Assembly: GCA_022839785.1 (NCBI GenBank)
Contig: JALHJW010000002.1
Location: 310,001-374,000, forward strand
Source of the DNA: Desulfovibrio sp.
Lineage (GTDB): Bacteria; Desulfobacterota; Desulfovibrionia; Desulfovibrionales; Desulfovibrionaceae
DNA length: 64,000 bases
Reading direction: 5' to 3'
The notes under the pieces are model-generated. The model did no database searches. It was not told the origin of the DNA and saw only the letters and a list, made by a program, of their open reading frames with translations. Within the stretch, counting starts at the first letter, position 1; every line of letters begins with the position of its first letter. Below, piece after piece: positions 16,300-24,624 of the stretch. A program made the translations under genes and the position numbers.

Positions 16300-17019
16300 T
16301 CAGTTCAGGATGCCGATGACTTTGTCGAGGTAGCTTTTGACCGCCTGGGACTCGACCTCGTCGAGTTCCGCGATCTGCAGCCCCAGGCTCAGGGAGCCCA
16401 GGCCGGATTCGATACGCCGCACCGTCACCCCGGCCATGATCAGCCCGAACTCGCCCAGGCTGAAGCTGGCCACGAGCCTGTCCCCGGGCATCACCTTGCG
16501 CAGGCCCGACGGGGCGGAGATCTTGAATTTTGCCAGGATGCCCTTCTCCGAGAGGTCGCAGATCACGCCCTCGTGTTCGCCGTGCTTGCCGCGCAGGGTC
16601 ATGGGCAGCAGGCACGAGACGCGCTGCGTGGTGCGCAGGTCGATGCGGAAGAGCGAGGTCGGCAGGGCCGTGAAAAGCATGGGCACGGGCCGGTAGATGA
16701 GCCGGAGCGCATGGGACTGGAACTGGTAGATGCAGCCCTGCCGCTCGTACTTGACCACCACGCCGTTGTCCACGAGCAGCCGCTCCTTGAGCTTGGCCAC
16801 CGGCGGCAGCCGGAAGATCAGGACGTTGTCCTCGTCCGTGCCCACGTAGCGGCCTTCGAGCTTGCGGCCCAGGCAGTGCAGGATGACGATGCTCAACGCG
16901 CCGGGGTCGATCCGGCACCGCGCCCCTGGCAGGCGCGTGAGTTTCTTGCCGTCCAGCTGCGCCATGACCTGTTCCCGGGTCGCGGCCGCACCTGTGGCGG
17001 GCGAATGGAAGATCGACAA
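16300..17019 (-). CDS. YcgR-type PilZ protein (c-di-GMP effector)
   Basis: A 239-residue soluble protein with a PilZN/YcgR N-domain (about 40-125) and a C-terminal PilZ domain. The c-di-GMP contacts are present: Arg129-x-x-x-Arg133 (RTTQR) and DLSEKG with Asp155. YcgR relatives slow the flagellar motor when c-di-GMP is high. The start is taken as TTG at 17019, because GGGGGG lies at a normal distance upstream; the ATG at 16965 (MAQLDGKKL) is the alternative and would remove 18 residues. It is the upstream gene of a pair with the TPR protein. Confidence 0.87.
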   Translation of the reverse strand: MSIFHSPATGAAATREQVMAQLDGKKLTRLPGARCRIDPGALSIVILHCLGRKLEGRYVGTDEDNVLIFRLPPVAKLKERLLVDNGVVVKYERQGCIYQFQSHALRLIYRPVPMLFTALPTSLFRIDLRTTQRVSCLLPMTLRGKHGEHEGVICDLSEKGILAKFKISAPSGLRKVMPGDRLVASFSLGEFGLIMAGVTVRRIESGLGSLSLGLQIAELDEVESQAVKSYLDKVIGILN

Positions 17020-17143
17020 GGCTTTCCCCCCTCAGAGACAAACGCTTGCCCAAAGATGTCGAATTTTTTAGCGAATCGCGGCAGCCATCGCTAGTAGGGG
17101 TTTTCCGTATTTTCCCGTGCCCCGCAGGCCCGGCGGCCGACAA

Positions 17144-17176
17144 GAAAACGCGGGGAGCGGGTCAGTCCCGCTCCCC
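17144..17176 (-). terminator. Rho-independent terminator for the oxidoreductase operon
   Basis: Perfect ten-base arms (17152-17161 and 17167-17176) with a five-base loop. Read on the minus strand, the hairpin is followed by GCG and then TTTTCTTGT, a T-rich tract. It lies 27 bases past the stop of the 77-residue gene and ends that transcript. Confidence 0.75.
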
Positions 17177-17202
17177 TGCCCTGCGCCGTCTGGCGGGGGG
17201 CC

Positions 17203-17436
17203 TCAGCCCTCGGAAAAATGCCGGGTGATGAGCGCCGCGTCGTCGGCCTGGGCCTTGGCGTCCAGCTCCTTGGCCTCGCCGTAGCAGTGGAACCCGTCCG
17301 CGGCCAGGGAGACGTACCCGGCCGAGCGGACCGTGGAATAGGGAATCTGTTCGCGCATCTCGTCGAAGGCGATGCGCTCGGGGAAGATGAAGGGCACGGA
17401 CTTGCCAGCGAAATCCTCGAACAGGATGTACTTCAC
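17203..17436 (-). CDS. Small conserved protein linked to an FAD oxidoreductase
   Basis: A 77-residue protein starting with GTG (KYILFEDFAGKSVPFIFPERIAF), with GGAGG six bases upstream. Its start overlaps the stop of the upstream FAD oxidoreductase by four bases (GTGA), so the two are translationally coupled. It has a strand-rich N-terminus and a helix-rich acidic C-terminus (AKELDAKAQADDAALITRHF). No family name is known to me. The coupling suggests a stabilising or regulatory partner of the oxidoreductase. It is closed by a clear terminator. Confidence 0.75.
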   Translation of the reverse strand: MKYILFEDFAGKSVPFIFPERIAFDEMREQIPYSTVRSAGYVSLAADGFHCYGEAKELDAKAQADDAALITRHFSEG

Positions 17437-18848
17437 GCCTTTCCTCCCTTTTCCCCGGCGATGATCGCTTTGGCCGGAATCAGGCCGGTGGCCGCGGCCG
17501 AGACGATGTTTCCGGCCACGCCGGGTCCGTCGCCCGCAACATACATGCCCGGCACGGCGGTGCGCAAGTCGCTGTCCGTCTCCACCTGGGTGGCGAAGAA
17601 CTTGATCTCGGGAGCGTAGAGCAGGGTCTCGTCGTTGGCCACGCCGGGGACGACCGCATCGAGCTTGATCAGCCCCTCCATGAGGTTGGTCACGATACGC
17701 TCGGGCAGGGCCATGGCCAGATCGCCGCAGGTCACGTCGGTCAGGGTGGGCTGGATGTAGCCCTTGCGCACCCGGTTCCAGGTGGAGCGGCGGCCGCGCC
17801 TGAGATCCCCGAAGCGCTGCAGGATGGGCTTGCCGCCGCCGATGATCGTGGCTAGGCGGCCGATGGACTCGCCGTAGGCCTGGTTGTCGGTCACCGGCTC
17901 GGTGAGCACCGCCTTGGAGAGGAAGGCGAAGTTGGTGTTCTCGGACTTCTTGTGCATGTAGGCGTGGCCGTTGACGCAGACGAAGTCCTGGTAGTTCTCC
18001 ATGGCCACGTACCCGCCCCGGTTGGTGCAGAAGGTGCGGGTCTGGTCGTCGTACTTCTGGGTCTGGATGAAGAAGGTCGGATCGTAGATCACGTCCGTGA
18101 CGTCGCTCATGATGTCGTTGTGCAGCTCCACCCGCACGCCGACCTCGATGCCGCGCTGCGCGAGCCCCAGGCCCAGGCGGCGGGCAACGCCGCTGACCCA
18201 CTCCGCGCCCACGCGGCCCGGCGCGAGGATGACGTTGCGGCCGCGGTGCTCGCCCTTGGAGGTGGACACCCCGGCGATGCGGCCGTTCTTCACGACCACG
18301 TCCCCGACCTCCTCGCCGGTGCGGATGGTCACGCCCTTGCCGGTGATGTAGTCGTGCATGCCCTGGATGTGGCCGGGCAGGTTGTCGGAGCCCAGGTGCT
18401 TCTGCTTGATGAGCAAAAGCTCCATGCCCGCCTTGCGCGCGGTCTGACGGATGCGGCGGGCGGCCTCCATGTCCGTGGGATAGACCGGGCCGTCCATGCC
18501 GAAGCGGTTGAAGATGATCTCGGTCTCGTCGATGAGCGCCTTGGCAGCGTCCACGGGCATGAACTGGGTCAGGTCGGTCTTGCCCAGGATGTGGATGAAG
18601 TTCAGCTTGCCGTCGGAAAAGAGCCCGGCCCCGCCGATGCCTGCCAGGATGTGGCAGGGCTTGCACTTGACGCAGTCCTTGTAAGTCTGCTGGGCGATGG
18701 GGCAACGCCGCTTGTCCGGCCCCTTGCCCTTGTCGATGAGCATGACCGAAAGGTCCGAATGCTCGGCCAGATGGTAGGCGGCGAAAAGCCCGGCCGGGCC
18801 GCCGCCCACGATGATCACGTCGTATTGCTTGCCGCGCGGTGTGGGCAC
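17433..18848 (-). CDS. FAD-dependent oxidoreductase (COG2509 type)
   Basis: A 471-residue flavoprotein. The N-terminal dinucleotide-binding fold is clear (YDVIIVGGGPAGLFAAYHL, residues 9-27, with an Asp/Lys-ended second strand LIDKG). A cysteine-rich block, CPIAQQTYKDCVKCKPCHILAG at about residues 49-70, could hold a redox site or metal; the FAD ATG motif is GMYVAGDGPGVAGNIVSAAATG near the C-terminus. It belongs to the uncharacterised FAD-dependent dehydrogenase group COG2509. The start is GTG with GAGGAGG upstream. It is coupled to the 77-residue gene and divergent from the NRPS gene. The substrate is unknown. Confidence 0.88.
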   Translation of the reverse strand: MPTPRGKQYDVIIVGGGPAGLFAAYHLAEHSDLSVMLIDKGKGPDKRRCPIAQQTYKDCVKCKPCHILAGIGGAGLFSDGKLNFIHILGKTDLTQFMPVDAAKALIDETEIIFNRFGMDGPVYPTDMEAARRIRQTARKAGMELLLIKQKHLGSDNLPGHIQGMHDYITGKGVTIRTGEEVGDVVVKNGRIAGVSTSKGEHRGRNVILAPGRVGAEWVSGVARRLGLGLAQRGIEVGVRVELHNDIMSDVTDVIYDPTFFIQTQKYDDQTRTFCTNRGGYVAMENYQDFVCVNGHAYMHKKSENTNFAFLSKAVLTEPVTDNQAYGESIGRLATIIGGGKPILQRFGDLRRGRRSTWNRVRKGYIQPTLTDVTCGDLAMALPERIVTNLMEGLIKLDAVVPGVANDETLLYAPEIKFFATQVETDSDLRTAVPGMYVAGDGPGVAGNIVSAAATGLIPAKAIIAGEKGGKA

Positions 18849-19048
18849 GGTGTCCTCCTCTGTGCAGAAAGCCTGTTGGCCGAAATTTTAGTTTACAAAA
18901 TCATGTCAGAAGGATGCAAGATTTTTCTTGCGCGACAGATGCGGAACGGGGTTCACAGAGCCCCCGCCTGCTGGTACGACGCTTCCGGGGGGAGACGTCC
19001 GGCGTTCTGCCGGGCGCATGGCCGCCCCCTTTGGAGCGCCACCACGCC
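18849..19048. promoter_or_regulatory. Divergent intergenic region with AT-rich core and hairpin
   Basis: This 200-base gap separates the FAD oxidoreductase (minus) from the NRPS gene (plus). Around 18880-18930 it is much more AT-rich than its surroundings and includes TTTACA at 18892-18897. A hairpin with arms GCAAGA/TCTTGC and a TTTT loop lies at 18916-18931. Promoters for both genes probably sit here, but no convincing pair of boxes could be set. Confidence 0.4.
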
Positions 19049-22000
19049 GTGAACCGGTCAGACTCGCCAGCCCAGCCCGTCCCGCCCATCCGGGCCGCCC
19101 GCCCCGCCGCGGCGCTGCAGACGTCCATGCTGCTGCCCGCGCTGCTCGGCGGACGCCATCAGGGCGTATACGTGCTGCAGGCCGTCTGCCGCCTGCCCGG
19201 AGGCTGCGACGACACGCTCATGGCCCGCGCCCTGCGGCGTCTGGCCGCCCGCCACGATCTGCTCTCGGCCTCGTTCCGGCGCGAGGGGCCGGAATTTCTG
19301 CTCTGCCTGCACGAGCCGGTCCTGCCGCAGATGGAGGTCCGGGACCTCTCGCATTCCGCCCCGGACGCGGCAGCGTCCACCCTGGAGGCGTTCCTTGCCG
19401 CGGACAGGCAGCGCGGCTTCGACATCTCCCGCCCTCCCCTGCACCGCCTGGCCCTGCTGCGCCTGCCCGGCGGCGAGGACGCCCTGGTCTGGACCGTGCA
19501 CCACGCCGTGGCCGACGGACAGGGGATCTCCCTGGGACTTGGGCAGCTCCTCGCGGACTATCGCGCCCTGTGCGCGGGCCATGTGCCGGACGCGTCCCCC
19601 GCCCCGGCCTACGGCTCCTTCCTGGACTGGCTCGGCCGGCAGGACGCGGAGGCCGCCGCGACCTTTTTCCGGGAACGGTTCCGGGGCGCGGCCGATGCGC
19701 CCTCTCTGCCCGCGCAGCCCCCCCGGCCCGGACGCGGCCGGGGTGAACTGCGGCGATCCCTCCACGGCCTCGGCCCGGGCCTCGCCCGTCTGGCCGAAGC
19801 CGCGGGCGGCGGCCTCGGCGCGGTGCTCCAGGCCGCCTGGGCCCTGGTCCTTGCGCGCCACACGGGGGAGCGGGCGGTCTTTTTCGGGGCGGTGCGCTCC
19901 CTGCGCCACTGGTCGCCGGAGGGCGCGGCCATGCTCGGCCCGTGCATGAACGTCATTCCCCGGCGCGTGGCCGTTGCGCCCGCCGAGCCTCTGGCCCATT
20001 GGCTGGCCTCCCTGTCGTCCGAATGGCGCGCAGGCAGGGAGCACGCCCACCTGGATACGGCCCGGCAGCGCGACGCGGCCGGGGGTCCTCCCGCCCCGGT
20101 CCGCCAGGACAGCGTGCTCACCTATTCGCCCGCGAGCCTGCAGGAGAACCTGGACGCCTCGGGCCTCTGGCCAGGGGCCAGGGCCTTCCTGGCCGGGAGC
20201 ACGCCCGTGCCCCTCGGCCTGTCCGTGACCGGCCGGGAAACCCTCGACCTCACTCTGGAGCACGACCTCGGCCGCGTGGACCAAGCGCAGGCGGAGCGGC
20301 TGCTCGACGCTCTCGGCCAGACCCTGGCCGGACTGGCCGCGGCCCAGCCGGACGCGGCCGTGGGCAGCATCGAGGTCCTGCCGCCGCGGGAGCGCGAGCG
20401 GCTGGTCACGGCCTTCGGCCGCAATTCCGCCACGCTCTCCGGCAGTCCGGACGCCTACGAAATCCTGACGGCGCACGCGGCCAGACAGCCCGACGCGCTG
20501 GCCCTGGACGGCCCGGCGGGGGCATGGACCTGGGCGCGGCTCATGGAGCGTTCCGGCCGCCTCGCCCGGCTCTTCGCCGACCAGGGCGTACGCCCCGGGG
20601 ACCGCGTGGCCCTCTGCCTGCCGCGCACCCCCTGGGCGGTGGCCGCCATGGTCGCGGCCCTGCGCGCCGGGGCCTGCTACGTGCCCCTGGACCCTGCCTA
20701 TCCGGCCGAACGGATCGCCTACATCCTGCACGACAGCGGAGCCAAGCTCGTCCTGACCGGCCGGGGCGCTCCGGACGGCATGCGCCCGGACCAGGCGCTC
20801 CTGGAGCTGGAAAATCTGCCGCCCGATCCAGACGGACGTGTCCCGCCCCCGGCCGCCCCCGTTCCGCCCGAGACCCCGGCCTACCTCGTCTACACCTCGG
20901 GCACCACGGGCCAGCCCAAGGGCGTGGTCGTTCCCCGGCGCGCCCTCTCCGCCTACCTGCGCGGCTCGGCCGGAGCCTACGCCCTGCGGCCGGACGACCG
21001 GATGCTCCAGTTCTCCTCGCTCTCCTTCGACGCCTCGGTGGAGGAGATCCACTGCGCCCTGGCGGCCGGGGCGACAGTTGTCCTGCGCGACGACGACTGC
21101 CTGGCCTCGGTGGCCGCGTTCCTCGATTTCCTGCGGCAGTGGCGGGTGACGGTCCTGGCCCTGCCCACCTCCTTCTGGCGTCTGGTGGTGGAGGGCCTCG
21201 CGCAGCATCCGCTCCCGCCGGGCGTCAGGCAGGTGATCATCGGCTGCGAAAGCGCCCCCGGCTCCACTCTGGCGGCCTGGCGGAAGCGCGTGGGCGGCCG
21301 GATCCGCCTGCTCAATACGTACGGTCCCACCGAAACCACCGTGGTGGCCACGGCCGCGGACCTGACCGGGCAGGCGGAGGGCGGCGAGCCCCCCATCGGC
21401 TTTCCCCTGCCCTCGGTGCGAGCCTACATCTGCCTGCCCGACATGCGCCTCGCGCCCGTGGGCACGCCCGGCGAACTGTGCCTGGCCGGAGCCCAGACGG
21501 CCCTGGGCTACCTGAACAAGCCCGAACGCACGGCCGAAGCCTTCCTCTCCGGGCCGTTCGCCGAGATTCCCGAGGCCCGCCTCTACCGCACCGGCGATCT
21601 GGCGCTCTGGCGCGACGACGGCCAGCTCGCGCTCATGGGCCGACGCGACCGCCAGATCAAGATCAGGGGCTTCCGCGTGGAACTCTCCGGCGTCGAGGCC
21701 GCCCTGGCCGCGGAAGAGGGCGTGGTCGCCGCCGCGGTCAAGGATGCGGGCGAAGGCGCGGACAAACGGCTCTTCGCCTGGGCCGTGCTGCACGACCGCA
21801 GCACCGACCCCGCGCGGGCGGCCGGACTCGCCGCCCGGCTCGCCAAACGTCTGCCCGCCTACATGCGGCCCGCGCGCATCCTCCTGCTGGAGGGGATGCC
21901 GCTCAACGCCCACGGCAAGGTCGACTACCGCAGCCTCGAAGCGCCCGTGGAGCCGGATTTTCCGGATACGCCCGCCGCGCTCCCGCAGGCTGCGGGCCAG

Positions 22001-23044
22001 ACCGGGGCGCTCCCGGACGACGACGGCCTCGCCGCACGCCTGGCGGACATCTGGCGACGGGAACTGCGCCTGGACGCGGTGGGGCCGGACGACGACTTCT
22101 TCCAGCTGGGCGGGGATTCCCTGGCCGCCCTGTCCACCCTGGCGCGTATCGAAATGGAACTGGACACAGGGCTTCCCGCCCAAGCCCTGTTCACGGCGCG
22201 CACCGTGCGGGGCCTCGCCGCCCTGGTGCGGGCTGTACGGCAGGGCGGTGCGGCCGCGGGCCGGACCGTACTCCTCGACCCCATCCAGCCCGGCGGCGGC
22301 CGCCCCCCGCTCTTCTTCGTGGGCGCCAACCTGCTCCTGCCGCCGCTGGCCGAGGCCCTGGGCCAGGACCAGCCCCTCTGGTCGCTGAACATCTTCGGCC
22401 TGCAGCCGCCGGACGGCTCCGTGCCCGACCTCGACGTGCCGGGCATCGCCTCCCGCTACATCGCGGAGATGAAATCCATATCGCCAAGCGGTCCGTATTA
22501 CATAGCAGCATACTGTATGGACGCCAAAATAGCCTATGAAATGGCTCGGCAGCTCCATGCGAGCAAGGAGAACGTTCCGTTCCTGGGTTTCCTGGACGGA
22601 GTCTGGGCGCCCCAGAGCGGCGCGCGCGCCGTGGGGCGGCATCTGCAGAACCTGCGCCATTTCGGGCCTGCCTATCTGCGCCACAAGTTGCGCCAGAAGC
22701 TGCGGCAGTGGCGCATAGACGCCCGGCTGGCCCTCTCCCGGCTGCAGGCGGGACGGACAGGCGCGGGCCGCTCCTCGGCCGTGCGCAACGCCCTGTTCGT
22801 GGACGCCTTCTACCGCGCCTGCGACCGTTACGCGCCCGCGCCGTACGAGGGGCCGATCACCCTGTACCTGTCCTGGGAGTGGCGCGCCATGCGCCTGCGC
22901 AGCCTCTCGGAGCTGGCCGCCGGAGACCTCGCGGTGCGCGAGGTGCCGGGCTTTCACGATGGCTGGTTCGACGGGGAGCAGGTCCTGGAGCTGGCCCGGC
23001 TGCTGCGCGAGGACATGGACCGCGCGGGCGCGGGCAGCGGCTGA
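19049..23044 (+). CDS. Single-module nonribosomal peptide synthetase (C-A-PCP-TE)
   Basis: A 1331-residue NRPS. The condensation domain (about 20-440) has the active HHAVADG (His151, His152, Asp156). The adenylation domain (about 470-965) has YTSGTTGQPKG at residue 615, NTYGPTETT, YRTGDLA, KIRGFRVEL and the lysine in NAHGKVDY. The carrier site is Ser1024 in LGGDSL. The thioesterase (about 1070-1325) has the nucleophile position AYCMDA with Cys1156 instead of the usual GxSxG. By eye against GrsA, the ten-residue pocket reads D-A-E-A-I-C-T-V-V-K, which I cannot assign to a substrate. The GTG at 19049 is the most likely start but the RBS is poor. With a leading C domain it may acylate one amino acid from an outside donor. 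Confidence 0.9.
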   Translation: MNRSDSPAQPVPPIRAARPAAALQTSMLLPALLGGRHQGVYVLQAVCRLPGGCDDTLMARALRRLAARHDLLSASFRREGPEFLLCLHEPVLPQMEVRDLSHSAPDAAASTLEAFLAADRQRGFDISRPPLHRLALLRLPGGEDALVWTVHHAVADGQGISLGLGQLLADYRALCAGHVPDASPAPAYGSFLDWLGRQDAEAAATFFRERFRGAADAPSLPAQPPRPGRGRGELRRSLHGLGPGLARLAEAAGGGLGAVLQAAWALVLARHTGERAVFFGAVRSLRHWSPEGAAMLGPCMNVIPRRVAVAPAEPLAHWLASLSSEWRAGREHAHLDTARQRDAAGGPPAPVRQDSVLTYSPASLQENLDASGLWPGARAFLAGSTPVPLGLSVTGRETLDLTLEHDLGRVDQAQAERLLDALGQTLAGLAAAQPDAAVGSIEVLPPRERERLVTAFGRNSATLSGSPDAYEILTAHAARQPDALALDGPAGAWTWARLMERSGRLARLFADQGVRPGDRVALCLPRTPWAVAAMVAALRAGACYVPLDPAYPAERIAYILHDSGAKLVLTGRGAPDGMRPDQALLELENLPPDPDGRVPPPAAPVPPETPAYLVYTSGTTGQPKGVVVPRRALSAYLRGSAGAYALRPDDRMLQFSSLSFDASVEEIHCALAAGATVVLRDDDCLASVAAFLDFLRQWRVTVLALPTSFWRLVVEGLAQHPLPPGVRQVIIGCESAPGSTLAAWRKRVGGRIRLLNTYGPTETTVVATAADLTGQAEGGEPPIGFPLPSVRAYICLPDMRLAPVGTPGELCLAGAQTALGYLNKPERTAEAFLSGPFAEIPEARLYRTGDLALWRDDGQLALMGRRDRQIKIRGFRVELSGVEAALAAEEGVVAAAVKDAGEGADKRLFAWAVLHDRSTDPARAAGLAARLAKRLPAYMRPARILLLEGMPLNAHGKVDYRSLEAPVEPDFPDTPAALPQAAGQTGALPDDDGLAARLADIWRRELRLDAVGPDDDFFQLGGDSLAALSTLARIEMELDTGLPAQALFTARTVRGLAALVRAVRQGGAAAGRTVLLDPIQPGGGRPPLFFVGANLLLPPLAEALGQDQPLWSLNIFGLQPPDGSVPDLDVPGIASRYIAEMKSISPSGPYYIAAYCMDAKIAYEMARQLHASKENVPFLGFLDGVWAPQSGARAVGRHLQNLRHFGPAYLRHKLRQKLRQWRIDARLALSRLQAGRTGAGRSSAVRNALFVDAFYRACDRYAPAPYEGPITLYLSWEWRAMRLRSLSELAAGDLAVREVPGFHDGWFDGEQVLELARLLREDMDRAGAGSG
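22470..22565 (+). other. Low-GC codon patch inside the NRPS thioesterase
   Basis: For about 90 bases the coding sequence switches to rare AT-ending codons (ATA, GCA, TGT, AAA, TAT) that are almost absent elsewhere in the gene. The reading frame is intact. The patch holds the nucleophile motif with Cys1156. It may reflect recombination with another thioesterase, or local selection on translation rate. Confidence 0.55.
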
Positions 23045-23046
23045 GC

Positions 23047-23931
23047 CTACCCGGCCGGGGGTTTCCTGAGTTCGTCGGCCTGCGCCGCCAGCATGCCCGC
23101 GAGCATGAGCACGCAGCCCAGCAGGCCGCGCATGGGGATGGTCTCGTCCAGCAGCACCCAGCCCGCCAGGGCCGCGAAGACTCCCTCCAGGCTGAGCAGG
23201 ATGGCCGCGTGGGCCGGATGCGCGTCGCGCTGGGCCACGACCTGCAGGGTGTAGGCCACGCCCACGGACATGAGCCCGCCGTAGAGAATCGGGATGGCCG
23301 CGCCCATGACCCCCCGCAGGGTCGTCTCCTCCAGGGCGACGGCCGAGAGCAGCGAGAGCACGGCGCAGACCGTGTACTGCGCGCAGGCGAAGCGCACCGG
23401 GTTCATGCGCGGCGAGACGTGGCCCACCACCAGGACGTGGCCGGACCAGAAAAACGCGCTGATGAGCACCAGCACGTCCCCCCACTCCATGCTGAAGTCG
23501 CCCGTCACCGAGAGCAGATAGAGCCCGGCCACGGCCAGCACCGCGCCGACCCAGCAGCCCGCGCCCGGCCGCTGCCCGAAGAGGAGCCCGATGAGCGGCA
23601 CCAGGATCACGTACAGGCCGGTGATGAAGCCGCCCTTGCCCGCCGTGGTGTAGACCATGCCCCACTGCTGAAAACTCGCGCCCAAAAAGAGCACCACGCC
23701 CGCGGCCAGCGCGGCCAGGAGCGCGCCTTTGGGCGAATACGGGTCGGCCGGGGTCCCGGCGCTGCGCATGGCCAGGGGCAGCAGCGCCAGCGCGCCGAGC
23801 GCGAAGCGGATGCCGTTGAAGGCCATGGGCCCCAGATGCTCCATGCCCGCGCGCTGGGCCACGAAGGCCGCGCCCCAGATGGCGGCGGTGAGCAGAAGAA
23901 GTCCGTCGGCCTTGAGCGCCGCAGATCGCAT
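23047..23931 (-). CDS. EamA/DMT family transporter
   Basis: A 294-residue membrane protein with ten predicted helices arranged as two EamA repeats (residues about 8-140 and 150-285). Typical signs are GLLLLTAAIWGAAFVAQ at the N-terminus, the loop FNGIRFALGALALLPLA, and SLEGVFAALAGWVLLDE in the second repeat. DMT proteins export metabolites or amino acids; the substrate cannot be read from sequence. It ends 2 bp from the convergent NRPS and lies 22 bp downstream of marC, so a pair is likely. A link with NRPS product export is only positional. Confidence 0.9.
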   Translation of the reverse strand: MRSAALKADGLLLLTAAIWGAAFVAQRAGMEHLGPMAFNGIRFALGALALLPLAMRSAGTPADPYSPKGALLAALAAGVVLFLGASFQQWGMVYTTAGKGGFITGLYVILVPLIGLLFGQRPGAGCWVGAVLAVAGLYLLSVTGDFSMEWGDVLVLISAFFWSGHVLVVGHVSPRMNPVRFACAQYTVCAVLSLLSAVALEETTLRGVMGAAIPILYGGLMSVGVAYTLQVVAQRDAHPAHAAILLSLEGVFAALAGWVLLDETIPMRGLLGCVLMLAGMLAAQADELRKPPAG

Positions 23932-23953
23932 GGGCGTCCCCTTTCGTCCGGAG

Positions 23954-24535
23954 TTACAATGTCTGCCAGCCCACGCGGATCATATGCACGGCAAAGGCCA
24001 CCAGGAGCAGGGCGATGAGCTTGGACACCGCCCGGATGCCCCGGCGGCCCAGCACGCGCACCACGGCCCGCACGTGCCGCATGCACAGATAAGTCAGGTA
24101 CATGTTCAGGCTCATGGCCGCGATGGTCGCCGAAAGCCCGGCCGCGTCCTTGAGCACCAGCACGGCCGAGAGCACGGCCGGACCCGCGATGAGCGGCAGG
24201 CCCAGCGGCACCACGCCGAAATCCTCGTGCAGGGTCACGGCCTTGCGCTCAAGGTCCAAAAGCCCCCGCGCGCTGACGATGAGCAGGATCAGGCCGCCCG
24301 CGATCTGGAAATCCGCGATGGTGATGCCCAGCGCCTTGAAGATGAACGACCCGAGGCCCATGAAGGCCAGCGTGACCACGAAGGCCGTGACCGCGGCCTG
24401 GCGCGAGACGCGGTTACGCGTCTCGTCCTCGATGCCGTCCGTGAGCCCCACGAACAGCCCGGCCATGCCGATGGGGTCGATGGCCACGAAGAGCGGAATG
24501 AAGGCGAGCAGAAAATTGTCGAACCAGACGGTCAT
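23954..24535 (-). CDS. MarC family integral membrane protein
   Basis: A 193-residue protein with six predicted membrane helices. The MarC pattern is clear: FIPLFVAIDPIGMAGLF in the first helix, the inner loop TLHEDFGVVPLGLPLIAGPAVLS with its conserved GP-A-x-L segment, and a final helix FAVHMIRVGWQTL. MarC proteins were once linked to multiple antibiotic resistance, but this is not supported; the family role is unknown. Start ATG 24535 gives the expected family N-terminus. It is followed by the DMT transporter gene. Confidence 0.9.
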   Translation of the reverse strand: MTVWFDNFLLAFIPLFVAIDPIGMAGLFVGLTDGIEDETRNRVSRQAAVTAFVVTLAFMGLGSFIFKALGITIADFQIAGGLILLIVSARGLLDLERKAVTLHEDFGVVPLGLPLIAGPAVLSAVLVLKDAAGLSATIAAMSLNMYLTYLCMRHVRAVVRVLGRRGIRAVSKLIALLLVAFAVHMIRVGWQTL

Positions 24536-24624
24536 GCGTACTCCGTGTCTCCTGTCCCGCGCCGGAACCGGGCCATGCCGCCGCGCCCGCCGGGAGCTTG
24601 GCAAATAGGCCCTTTTCCGCCACA

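Noticed and set aside
19058..23665. Minus-strand reading frame of over 1500 codons antisense to the NRPS
   Set aside because: Its protein is low-complexity and Gly/Arg/Gln-rich, as expected for a shadow of high-GC coding DNA, and no domain is seen.
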